From Euryarchaeota archaeon RBG_13_57_23 (lineage in GTDB: Archaea > Thermoplasmatota > Thermoplasmata > UBA10834), in contig MGVW01000056.1 of NCBI GenBank assembly GCA_001800675.1, positions 1-10,552 on the forward strand: DNA of 10,552 bases. Direction: 5' to 3'. The notes below the pieces were generated by a model. The model was not told the origin of the DNA and made no database searches. It saw only the letters and a list, made by a program, of their open reading frames with translations. The translations under genes were made by a program, and so were the position numbers. Shown one piece after another: positions 1 to 6,699 of this stretch; positions within the stretch are counted from its first letter, which is position 1, and every line of letters starts with the position of its first letter.

Positions 1-22
1 GCCAGCAATCGCATTCGATGGC

Positions 23-36
23 GACAAACGTTTAAG
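23..36 (+). promoter_or_regulatory. Putative archaeal BRE/TATA element of the tRNA-Ser gene
   Basis: An A-rich stretch (GACAAACG, 23-30) runs into TTTAAG (31-36). It lies about 30-35 bp before the first base of the tRNA, the usual distance for an archaeal TATA box plus a short 5' leader removed by RNase P. The match to a TTTATA-type consensus is only partial, so the call rests mainly on spacing. Nothing else can be assigned in bases 1-64. Confidence 0.45.
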
Positions 37-64
37 ACCGAACTTGGCGTTATGCGAGAATCGT

Positions 65-176
65 GCGGGGATGGCCCAGCCCGGTAAGGCGTTGGATTGC
101 TATCCCGGTCCCTTGCGGATCGAGGCAGATATCCAATGCTCGAAAGAGCTCGGGGGTTCAAATCCCCCTCCTCGCG
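65..176 (+). tRNA. tRNA-Ser (anticodon GCU) with a 28-nt intron
   Basis: The gene folds as a class II tRNA. The 7-bp acceptor stem is 65-71 with 169-175, with G176 as discriminator as expected for serine. The D stem is 74-76 with 88-90, the anticodon stem 92-96 with 132-136, the long variable arm 138-141 with 146-149 (GAAA loop), and the T stem 152-156 with 164-168 (loop TTCAAAT). The anticodon is GCT at 99-101, reading AGC/AGU serine codons. The anticodon loop is interrupted between A102 (position 37) and A131 (position 38) by an intron at 103-130. CCA is not encoded. The transcript would need the archaeal splicing endonuclease and tRNA ligase to mature. Confidence 0.93.
103..130 (+). other. 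tRNA intron with canonical bulge-helix-bulge splice motif
   Basis: Bases 97-100 (TTGC) pair with 125-128 (GCAG, one G-U pair) to make the 4-bp central helix. Each side has a 3-nt bulge, T101-A102-T103 and A129-T130-A131. Cutting after the second bulge base on both sides (102/103 and 130/131) releases 28 nt and restores a 7-nt anticodon loop TTGCTAA. Inside the intron, 106-111 pairs with 117-122 around a 5-nt loop, and C104 pairs with G124. This is the standard substrate of the archaeal tRNA splicing endonuclease at the most common position (37/38). Confidence 0.88.
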
Positions 177-235
177 CTCGTTCTTCAACCCTCACAAATC
201 ATTATGCCATATCAGGTTTCTAGCCTCCTTCACAG

Positions 236-2140
236 GTGGGCGTGGTGTTGGAGGAGGCTAAGGATGGCGACACGTCTGGGCAAGAGCCGGCTCATGCGGT
301 TGAGGAATCGCCGGTCCTTCCGGAATTGCCCCAGGAACCCAGGCCGAAGGCATTCAAACTAGAGCGCAAGCGCGAGAAGAAGAAATTCGTGCTCTTCAAG
401 CGATTTGCCGGGAGATGGCCCAATGCGATGCGCGTCGACCTTTTCTGCCTTCTCGCCGCTCTTCTGGGGTTGATGAGCCTAAGCCTCCCATGGATTCATG
501 AGGGCTCGTCTCACTACGAAGATGACAATCCACTTTGGCATTACCTGGAATACGGGACCAGTGAGCATGTCGAGGTCTTCGGGCTTGTTGTTGCCGCCTT
601 ACTCGTGGGGTCGCTCCTTGCGGTCTTCTCACGTGTCGGCGGCCTGGTTCAGCTCGCAGGCATCATATCCTTCCTCAGTATCAGCATTCCCTCTGGCGAC
701 AGCTACGCGGTGGGATTCTACTTCGGACTCGTCGGCAGCGCTCTCGGTGTTGTGTCTCTCGCGTTCAGAACCACCTTTCCCATCCCCGACAGGTTCCGCA
801 CGATGATCAAGTCACCCGCCGACGGGAAGGTGACCGTCAACATCCTATCCATCCTCGGCGGAGTCTTCGGCGTGCTCTGCCTGTTCCTTCCTTGGTTCAT
901 ATTTGAATGGTCCCAGACTTATGTGGACTTCATCGACGCGAACGAGTACACATTATACCAGTTCATGGTTCCGTCTTTCTCCGACCAGCTGACTGTGTTG
1001 GCCGCGGTCTGCTTCCTTACGGGTTCGCTGGTTTCGATCCTGACCCCTCTGGGCTTCCTCGGACAGCTGACCGGTACTCTCACATTCATCTACTCGATGA
1101 GGAGTGACGCTACCTACGCCGATATGTACATGCCTTACGGCCGCTACATCACGGAGTCTGAATACGGGATCGGTCTCTACCTGGGATGTGCGTGCATCCT
1201 GCTCGTGTTCGGTTCGATGCTACTCGGGTGGAGGCTGAAGCTGTCCAAGAATCGAGCGTCCATTCTCTCATCGTGGCCTGTGCATCCCTCGATCGTACAC
1301 GTTCCCGAAGCGCCAAGAAGCGCAAAGGCTGTGCGATGGTCTGGACTCCGCGCGGCACTACTGCATTCCATCAAGGCGATGTTCGTCGCGATAGTCGTTC
1401 TTGCAGTAGTTGTCGCCGCTGCCGGCTTGGCCTATGTGCTCCCATGGTCGCACATCGAGATATGGATCTACGGCAATGATGCGGATTCTCGTCTGCATGT
1501 CTCCATCTACATCGATGGAGAGGGCAAGGTGGCCGAGTACATCTACTACAATACATACTACGTCAAATCGTTCAGCGTCCCCGCAGGTGACCACAGAGTG
1601 GGAATCGACTACGGGTTCCCAGACGATGAACACGGTACGGACGTGGACGGGGTGCTTGACTGGGCGACCTCGGTCAAGGTGAGGCCGCTCAGAACATCCG
1701 CATTGAGCGTCGATCTCGGATTCCAGTATTGGGAGAGGCCGGTGGTTGCGCTGAACGCTTCGGAATACGGCAACGGGTGGAAATTGTCCGTGACGGAAGT
1801 CAACGATCAGAAGCTGTTTGAGGACTCGCTGTACTGGTACGATCTGAGGACGATGCTCCACGATGGAACAAGCACAGCGAGCTGGGACCCGGAGACAAGT
1901 TACCTCGACAACGGATCATATTGCGAGCAGACGTTCTCTCCTCAGCTCGTTGGCGACATTACCGTGACTTGTACCGTCGTCGACCTCGCGGGAAATGGGA
2001 GACTCAATGTAGGCGATTTCATCCTGATCACATCTGGTACTGACCACACCTTCAGTAGTTCCGTGACGTACACCCTCTACATGCTCTATCAGCCGAGCGG
2101 CAGTCTCGCATCAGAAGTCGTGCTGCAGGGCAGATACTGA
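236..2140 (+). CDS. Multi-pass membrane protein with duplicated four-helix modules and a beta-rich ectodomain
   Basis: Not recognised as a named family. The 634-aa product starts with a cytosolic tail, acidic and proline-rich to about residue 38, then strongly basic (41-50). Helices follow at about 67-87, 113-131, 134-151 and 157-177, then again at 202-223, 252-270, 273-288 and 310-331. The two blocks resemble each other: a helix ending in LPW, a helix pair with the pattern GSLxxxxxxxGxLxQLxG, and a final helix starting near GFYFGL or GLYLGC. A ninth helix (381-401) also ends in LPW and leads into an external, aromatic-rich beta domain (404-634). Its last part (GWKLSVTEV at 514-522, then NGRLNVGDFILIT at 587-599) recalls C-terminal ectodomains of archaeal pilin-like proteins; that is a resemblance, not an assignment. 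The start is uncertain: GTG 236 is the first in-frame start, but an AGGTG at 234-238 could serve GTG 245 or TTG 248, giving a protein three or four residues shorter. It lies 59 nt after the tRNA, on the same strand. Confidence 0.85.
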   Translation: MGVVLEEAKDGDTSGQEPAHAVEESPVLPELPQEPRPKAFKLERKREKKKFVLFKRFAGRWPNAMRVDLFCLLAALLGLMSLSLPWIHEGSSHYEDDNPLWHYLEYGTSEHVEVFGLVVAALLVGSLLAVFSRVGGLVQLAGIISFLSISIPSGDSYAVGFYFGLVGSALGVVSLAFRTTFPIPDRFRTMIKSPADGKVTVNILSILGGVFGVLCLFLPWFIFEWSQTYVDFIDANEYTLYQFMVPSFSDQLTVLAAVCFLTGSLVSILTPLGFLGQLTGTLTFIYSMRSDATYADMYMPYGRYITESEYGIGLYLGCACILLVFGSMLLGWRLKLSKNRASILSSWPVHPSIVHVPEAPRSAKAVRWSGLRAALLHSIKAMFVAIVVLAVVVAAAGLAYVLPWSHIEIWIYGNDADSRLHVSIYIDGEGKVAEYIYYNTYYVKSFSVPAGDHRVGIDYGFPDDEHGTDVDGVLDWATSVKVRPLRTSALSVDLGFQYWERPVVALNASEYGNGWKLSVTEVNDQKLFEDSLYWYDLRTMLHDGTSTASWDPETSYLDNGSYCEQTFSPQLVGDITVTCTVVDLAGNGRLNVGDFILITSGTDHTFSSSVTYTLYMLYQPSGSLASEVVLQGRY

Positions 2141-2232
2141 CTCGCGTTCGAAGAATATTCGAAATGCGAAACCCTGCATTTGTCGGGGGGCGATTTTCGT
2201 GCGGCGATTACGATTTTGGACAAGTCAGCTAT
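2141..2232 (+). other. Intergenic stretch with a small dyad and CGATT repeats
   Basis: Just after the stop of the upstream membrane-protein gene, TTCGAA occurs twice (2147-2152 and 2158-2163), separated by GAATA. TTCGAA is self-complementary, so the pair can form a weak 6-bp hairpin. Closer to the TATA box, CGATTTT (2191-2197), CGATTA (2205-2210) and CGATTTT (2211-2217) form a short repeat cluster about 15-40 bp upstream of the TATA box. That is a plausible place for an activator or repressor site, but the repeats are short and could be chance. There is no T-tract strong enough to call a terminator. Confidence 0.25.
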
Positions 2233-2242
2233 TCTTATATAG
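2233..2242 (+). promoter_or_regulatory. TATA box of the PKD protein-permease operon
   Basis: TCTTATATAG is a good archaeal TATA box. A transcription start about 25 bp downstream (near 2262-2270) would leave a leader of roughly 70 nt before the ATG at 2338. It is the only strong promoter-like sequence between the stop of the upstream gene at 2140 and the operon, and the next two genes follow with gaps of only 14 and 10 nt, so it probably drives all three. Confidence 0.6.
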
Positions 2243-2268
2243 CATAATGACCTTCGCGCCTCCTATGC

Positions 2269-2290
2269 GTGTCTGGACAGGTCCGGACAC
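2269..2290. promoter_or_regulatory. 22-bp dyad, candidate operator or leader hairpin
   Basis: The arms GTGTCTGGAC (2269-2278) and GTCCGGACAC (2281-2290) are inverted copies with one transition difference and a 2-bp spacer. The right arm contains the perfect 8-bp palindrome GTCCGGAC. The dyad starts 27 bp after the TATA box, so it overlaps or lies immediately downstream of the predicted transcription start, where an archaeal repressor would block RNA polymerase. In RNA, the 2-nt loop is too tight for the full stem, which favours a DNA site over a hairpin. Confidence 0.45.
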
Positions 2291-2337
2291 GAGCATGACC
2301 AGTCAAGTGGCGCGGCCATTAGGGGGGGCATTACTTG

Positions 2338-4062
2338 ATGCATCTAGGGCTAGACTCCCGGGGACGAGGCGTTCTTGTGAGGCACACGAGGAGACTCCTT
2401 GGTAGCATTGTAAGGCGCGAGAGTGTGTTCATCGTCTTTTCGCTGATGATTCTGATATCCATCATGTCGCCGATTGCCATCGGGCTACTCGGCGAGGACG
2501 AGAACGAGATTGATCTCATCGTGGGCATCAGCGCGACGGGCAATGCCCCAACCATCGGGACCCTGCCAAATCCGCTCTTCGTGGATATCGGAGTGTCCAA
2601 GATCATCAATGTCCGTGTCAACGATTCAGACAACGACATTCTCAACGTGACCTGGGATTGGGGAGATGGCTCTCCGCTTGAAGTCAACACTACCGTACCT
2701 GCATTTGTGGCGATCAGGGTATACAACGAGCACACATGGACCCCGCCAATCGAGTACACGCAGGGGGCCGGTGGCTACAACGTTTCATACGAGCTCAAGG
2801 TCGTCGTGGATGACGGAAACGGGAACTACGCGTGGCGCAACACCACCATCCTCTGCGTGGTCCCAGACAACTACGGTCCTGCGTCGGATATCGAGGGGCC
2901 GTCCACCATTGTCGCTCCTGCCGATGCGGTGACCTTCGTCGCCATGGCCAACGATACGGAAGGCGAACCCCTGACATGGACCTTCATCCTCAACGATTCC
3001 GTATCTGATTCGGTCATCGGCGTCTACTATACACCCGCTTCCGATCCCGCTACGTGGGTGTGGAACAACATGACTTACGTGTTCGGGGCCGAGGGTTACT
3101 TCAATGTCACTCTTTTCGTGAGCGACGCTATCGGCGATAACCAGACCGGCTTGCACAACACATCGGACAGGGCCACCGTGCGGTCCTACCTGAACAAGAT
3201 TCCGTTCGTCACGAACATCACCGTGACGCCTCAATCGCCGATCATCAACGAGACCGGCTACATCAACGTCACTTACAAGATTGACGTCTACGACGAGGAA
3301 GCAGAAGTCATGAACGCGACCTGGGACTTCGACGACGGCAGTCCTGTAAGGTACAACGAGTCAGGTCCCATGAGGATTACTTACACGTTCTACCAGTCCG
3401 TCAACTACACGGACACGGGCGAGTTCAACATCTCCTTCGTCGTGACGGACGGGAGGCCTGGCCACGAGGTTTATAGATGGACCGTGGTGTACGTCAACTC
3501 CACCAACCTGCCCCCGAGCGTTACAGGTTTCTCATTCAACTATTCTCAGGGCAGCTTCGAACTTCCCAATGTGACGATCAACTTCACGCTGAGCATCACA
3601 GACCCCGAGCTGAACCTGGTAACGTTGAACGTTTCTTGGGGCGACGGGAGTCCGAATGAGTACTACAACTTGACAGATTTCATCGAGGGGAACGTCACAC
3701 TGGTGATTTCCCACGCCTACAGTGCAGTTGGCCAGTACATGATCCAGCTCTGGTACACGGACAACAAGTCGGGCCTGCTGAACCACAGCAAGTACTACAA
3801 TCTCACGGTCAAAGTCGAGATTCCCGTGCCGATAATCATCGAGCGATGGTCCTGGTGGGACTACGCCAGCCTGGGGCTCTTCGCATTGATACCTGTCCTT
3901 GTGGTACTGCGATTGTACTATGTGGGACGCCAGCGCAGGCTCATCGAGGCACAAGGGATGACGCTCGAGGAGTATCGGCTCATCGAGAGCGAGAGGGCGA
4001 GGCAGCAGGAGGAGGCGCTCGAACACGAACTTGCCAGACAGATGGAGGACGTGAAGCGCTAG
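2338..4062 (+). CDS. Membrane-anchored protein with PKD-like domains, heavily N-glycosylation-prone, first gene of the permease operon
   Basis: A 574-aa bitopic protein of unknown function, probably an accessory or docking subunit of the importer encoded just downstream. An N-terminal helix (about 29-50) leads into a long external region (about 51-505), a second helix (about 507-529) and a charged cytosolic tail with coiled-coil character (530-574). The external region holds about four PKD-like beta-sandwich units. The clearest carry WDWGDGSP (106-113), WDFDDGSP (329-336) and WGDGSP (434-439); the unit at about 181-284 is degenerate. There are 28 N-x-S/T sequons between residues 95 and 488, a striking density. 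ATG 2338 is chosen because a purine/G-rich AGGGGGGGC (2321-2329) lies 8 nt upstream; the adjacent TTG at 2335 would add one residue. The stop is 14 nt from the DppB-like permease, so co-transcription is likely. Confidence 0.88.
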   Translation: MHLGLDSRGRGVLVRHTRRLLGSIVRRESVFIVFSLMILISIMSPIAIGLLGEDENEIDLIVGISATGNAPTIGTLPNPLFVDIGVSKIINVRVNDSDNDILNVTWDWGDGSPLEVNTTVPAFVAIRVYNEHTWTPPIEYTQGAGGYNVSYELKVVVDDGNGNYAWRNTTILCVVPDNYGPASDIEGPSTIVAPADAVTFVAMANDTEGEPLTWTFILNDSVSDSVIGVYYTPASDPATWVWNNMTYVFGAEGYFNVTLFVSDAIGDNQTGLHNTSDRATVRSYLNKIPFVTNITVTPQSPIINETGYINVTYKIDVYDEEAEVMNATWDFDDGSPVRYNESGPMRITYTFYQSVNYTDTGEFNISFVVTDGRPGHEVYRWTVVYVNSTNLPPSVTGFSFNYSQGSFELPNVTINFTLSITDPELNLVTLNVSWGDGSPNEYYNLTDFIEGNVTLVISHAYSAVGQYMIQLWYTDNKSGLLNHSKYYNLTVKVEIPVPIIIERWSWWDYASLGLFALIPVLVVLRLYYVGRQRRLIEAQGMTLEEYRLIESERARQQEEALEHELARQMEDVKR

Positions 4063-4063
4063 T

Positions 4064-4070
4064 GGAGGGG
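4064..4070 (+). promoter_or_regulatory. Ribosome binding site of the DppB-like permease gene
   Basis: GGAGGGG lies 6 nt before the ATG at 4077, within the 14-nt gap after the preceding stop. It fixes this ATG as the start. Confidence 0.75.
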
Positions 4071-4076
4071 ATTTGA

Positions 4077-5093
4077 ATGGCCAAGAGATCTTTCAGATGG
4101 ATAATCGCCAAGCGTATCATCAACGTCTTTCTCACAATCGTCGGCATCATGATCCTCAACTTCTTCCTGATCCACCTGATGCCGGGGGATCCGATAACTA
4201 ACATGATCCCGAGGTCCCCCAAGTTCGATGTCTCACTCAAGTGGGAGCTGCAGGAGAAGTTCCATCTCAACGATTCAATGCCCGAGCAGCTCGTGTGGTA
4301 TCTGTACAACGCGTTCACGCTGGAATGGGGCACTTCTTACATGGCGAACAAACGTCCAGTGTTCGATATCATAATGAGCGATATGCGTTGGACTATGTTG
4401 CTTGTCGGCGTATCGACGTTCATTACGCTTCTTCTTGGAATGGCCATCGGCGCGTATGCCGCCTATCGCAGGGGAGGCGCGTTCGACGTGGGTTCGACGG
4501 CTGTCTCGCTTTTCTTCTACGGCATGCCAGTTTTCTGGCTGGCGATCCTTCTTCAGATACTCTTCACGACTCATCCGCTTGGGATAAGCTGGTGGCCCCA
4601 GCTGCCTGCAGGCGGATACTACGACACAGACGAGTTTGGAGCCGAGTTGAAGTGGACGTTTCCGGTCGTCTTGAGCATGATGGAACATCTCATTCTGCCT
4701 TCGATAACGCTCGCGATCGGCACCGTGGCCGGCGTTTCGCTCGTGATGAGGAGCTCTCTCGTCGACACGATGACGGACGACTACATCCTCACCGCGAAGG
4801 CGAAGGGGTTGACGGACTACCAGGTCCTGAGGCACCACGCGTTGCCGAACGGCCTGCCGCCGATGATCGCCCTCATCGCGATGGATGTTGCGTTCATCAT
4901 AGGCGGGGCGTACCAGGTAGAGTACATCTTCAACTATCCTGGGATAGGGTGGAGGACAATCAAGTCCATCGGAGACCTTGACTTCCCCATCCTCCAGTTC
5001 ATCGTCGTGATTGGTGGGGTGGCTGTGGTCATTGCGAACTTCTTGTCGGACCTGGTGCTGATCTACATCGATCCGAGGATTAAGATATCGTAG
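4077..5093 (+). CDS. dppB: DppB/OppB-type ABC transporter permease
   Basis: Inner-membrane permease subunit of a dipeptide/oligopeptide-family ABC importer; it forms half of the channel together with the DppC-like subunit. At 338 aa it has normal family length. The N-terminus shows the usual pattern: a basic stretch, a first helix (about 11-33), then MPGDP (35-39). About five more helices follow, near 105-129, 140-163, 203-224, 263-285 and 305-330. The EAA loop that contacts the ATPase is clear at 235-258 (DYILTAKAKGLTDYQ then LRHHALPN). A GDLDFPILQ segment (299-307) before the last helix is also typical. Substrate cannot be inferred; peptides are the default, but relatives carry nickel, sugars or other solutes. 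It sits in the middle of the operon, 14 nt after the PKD protein and 10 nt before the DppC-like gene. No unusual insertions were seen. Confidence 0.95.
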   Translation: MAKRSFRWIIAKRIINVFLTIVGIMILNFFLIHLMPGDPITNMIPRSPKFDVSLKWELQEKFHLNDSMPEQLVWYLYNAFTLEWGTSYMANKRPVFDIIMSDMRWTMLLVGVSTFITLLLGMAIGAYAAYRRGGAFDVGSTAVSLFFYGMPVFWLAILLQILFTTHPLGISWWPQLPAGGYYDTDEFGAELKWTFPVVLSMMEHLILPSITLAIGTVAGVSLVMRSSLVDTMTDDYILTAKAKGLTDYQVLRHHALPNGLPPMIALIAMDVAFIIGGAYQVEYIFNYPGIGWRTIKSIGDLDFPILQFIVVIGGVAVVIANFLSDLVLIYIDPRIKIS

Positions 5094-5100
5094 AGGTGAT
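5093..5100 (+). promoter_or_regulatory. Strong ribosome binding site of the DppC-like permease gene
   Basis: GAGGTGAT is an excellent match to the anti-Shine-Dalgarno complement. It overlaps the last base of the upstream stop codon (TAG 5091-5093) and lies just before the ATG at 5104. It supports inclusion of the unusual N-terminal PKD extension in the translated protein. Confidence 0.8.
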
Positions 5101-5103
5101 GAT

Positions 5104-6525
5104 ATGCACTCTTACAACTCACACAGCAAGCCCAGCAGCATGAGGGCAGTCATCGCCGTGGCATTCATTGCAGTGCTTGCGGTCGGCTTCGCAGGACTGA
5201 TGGTCGCTCCCGCAGAAGCGGCATACATGCAGGAAGCCCCTGTTGCGAACGCCGGGCCCGATGTGAACATAACAGTCGGACAGACCGTCCAGTTCGATGG
5301 TTCGGCTTCGGTACCATCCGAAGGCGCAACGATCTTCAATTACACCTGGAACTTCACGATTTTCGCGGGCACACCAGCTCGCCAGATGTATGGCGTGAAC
5401 CCGTCCTACACATTTGACATCACAGTTTCAGGCGCGCATCTGGTCTACGTGAACCTCACCGTGACGGACAGTGCAGGCCTGAACGCCTCCGACGAGATGA
5501 GCGTGTTCATCAGGGAGAAGCCGCCGACCTTCTTCGACAAGTACTGGTTGGAGATATTCCTAATCTGCATTGCCTCGATTCTGCTCGCCAGGCCTGTCTA
5601 CAGTGTGGCGAAGAGCCTAATCACGCACGAGCCGATTGTGACCGAGGCGTCCCGTGAAAGATACCGCCTCACCTTCAAGAAGGACCGGAAGATCTTCTAT
5701 CAGCTAATCCGAAACCCGATGGGTGCGGTCGGCGTGGTCATCCTGGTGTTCTTCGCAAGCTTGGCCATCCTAGGCCCTAGCTTGGCACCCTACGATGTGA
5801 AGGCGATCGACCCGGCGAACGCGATGGAGCTGCCTACCCCGGAGCACTGGATGGGCACGGACAATCTCGGCATCGACATATTCAGCGAGCTGCTGTATGG
5901 CGCTCGTACTTCCATCGTTGTTGGGATGGTCTCGGCGATCATCGCATCATTCCTCGGCGCAGCCGTCGGGTTGTACTCGGGCTACGTCGGAGGCTGGAAG
6001 GATGAGGTCGTGATGCGACTCAACGACATCGTGCTATCGATTCCGTGGCTCGTGCTCATGATCGTGGTCGCGGCCCTCTTGGGACAAATCGACCTCACTG
6101 GGATCATACTCATCATAGGTCTCACGGGTTGGTCCACGACCGCAAGGATGGTAAGAGCCCAGGTCTTGTCGATCAGGGAGAGGCAGTACGTCGAACGCGC
6201 TCGGTCGATCGGGGCAGGGGAGATGGACATCATCAGAAGGCACGTGTTCCCGAACACGTTCCCGCTGGTGTTCGCAAACACGATTCTCACCGTCGCGGTC
6301 TCGATCCTATCGGAGGCGACGCTGAGCTTCCTGGGCCTCAGGCCGGTCGGCGAGGTGACCTGGGGGACGATGCTTTCCTTCGCGCAGGAGGCGAGCGCGT
6401 TCCAGATCGGCCTTCACTGGTGGATACTAGCGCCCGGTCTGTGCATCGTGATAGTCGTTCTGGGGTTCACATTGCTGGGGTACGCACTCGACGAGATACT
6501 GAACCCGAAGCTTAGGCACAGGTAG
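5104..6525 (+). CDS. dppC: DppC/OppC-type ABC permease with fused N-terminal PKD ectodomain
   Basis: Second permease of the importer; 473 aa against roughly 280-320 for ordinary DppC. The extra part is at the N-terminus: a signal-like helix (14-36, followed by a possible cleavage region near APAEAA at 35-40), one PKD-type domain (about 47-137, five sequons), and a second helix (about 147-165). The ordinary DppC follows: a cytosolic segment, an OppC_N-type helix (about 206-226), the conserved HWMGTDNLGIDIFSELLYGA (248-267), the EAA loop at 361-384 (QYVERARSIGAGE, then IIRRHVFPN), and SEATLSFLGL with TWGTML (403-424). The extension has two membrane crossings, so it returns the chain to the cytosol and keeps the normal DppC topology. 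The strong RBS directly before ATG 5104 and the continuous frame argue that the fusion is real. It is the last gene of the three-gene operon, 10 nt after the DppB-like gene. Confidence 0.93.
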   Translation: MHSYNSHSKPSSMRAVIAVAFIAVLAVGFAGLMVAPAEAAYMQEAPVANAGPDVNITVGQTVQFDGSASVPSEGATIFNYTWNFTIFAGTPARQMYGVNPSYTFDITVSGAHLVYVNLTVTDSAGLNASDEMSVFIREKPPTFFDKYWLEIFLICIASILLARPVYSVAKSLITHEPIVTEASRERYRLTFKKDRKIFYQLIRNPMGAVGVVILVFFASLAILGPSLAPYDVKAIDPANAMELPTPEHWMGTDNLGIDIFSELLYGARTSIVVGMVSAIIASFLGAAVGLYSGYVGGWKDEVVMRLNDIVLSIPWLVLMIVVAALLGQIDLTGIILIIGLTGWSTTARMVRAQVLSIRERQYVERARSIGAGEMDIIRRHVFPNTFPLVFANTILTVAVSILSEATLSFLGLRPVGEVTWGTMLSFAQEASAFQIGLHWWILAPGLCIVIVVLGFTLLGYALDEILNPKLRHR

Positions 6526-6661
6526 ATCGGTTTCGGACCTTGACGAGTCCTTTCCGGGCACTGATAAGTCCATTCGTAAGCGCTGGACGCCCAAACGGTA
6601 GAGAATTGTCTAGTAATGGACATGCACGCACTGGACGTAGGGGTTCAGTGGTTCAACTCAT
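6526..6661 (+). other. Intergenic region upstream of the binding-protein promoter, no gene seen
   Basis: No open frame with coding character was found on either strand. GGAC (6535-6538) and GTCC (6547-6550), followed by TTT, can form only a 4-bp stem, too weak to call a terminator. AAGCGCT at 6578-6584 recurs at 6665-6671 within the palindrome beside the TATA box. TGGAC occurs several times (for example 6584-6588 and 6617-6621) without clear spacing. Confidence 0.3.
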
Positions 6662-6678
6662 CGAAAGCGCTTTATAGC
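6662..6678 (+). promoter_or_regulatory. BRE/TATA promoter of the binding-protein gene, with an overlapping palindrome
   Basis: CGAAAG (6662-6667) resembles a BRE and CTTTATAGC (6670-6678) is a good archaeal TATA box. The perfect 10-bp palindrome AAAGCGCTTT (6664-6673) spans the junction, so a dimeric regulator bound there would compete with TBP/TFB. A start near 6700 would leave a leader of about 140 nt. This is a separate promoter for the binding protein, allowing it to be made in excess over the permeases, as is usual for ABC importers. Confidence 0.6.
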
Positions 6679-6699
6679 TTCTTTCCAATGCCAGTTGTA

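Noticed and set aside
63..362. 99-residue open frame across the tRNA and the start of the membrane-protein gene
   Set aside because: It overlaps the tRNA completely, is arginine/serine-rich and has no RBS at its start. The GGAGGAGG at 250-257 in front of its internal ATG 264 lies inside the real reading frame and gives only a basic, shadow-like 32-residue peptide.
1982..2017. EF-hand/dockerin-like calcium loop in the C-terminus of the membrane protein
   Set aside because: The segment DLAGNGRLNVGD lacks the aspartate expected at loop position 3 and stands alone; it fits better as part of the beta domain.
2331..2759. Minus-strand frame of 142 codons opposite the PKD protein
   Set aside because: It is antisense to a well-supported gene, has a biased serine/threonine/arginine composition and no promoter or RBS of its own. 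The other minus-strand frames (for example 2785-3234, 4275-4838 and 9955-10491) fail for the same reasons.
6535..6553. Possible terminator after the DppC-like gene
   Set aside because: The stem is only 4 bp with an 8-nt loop and is followed by just three T residues.
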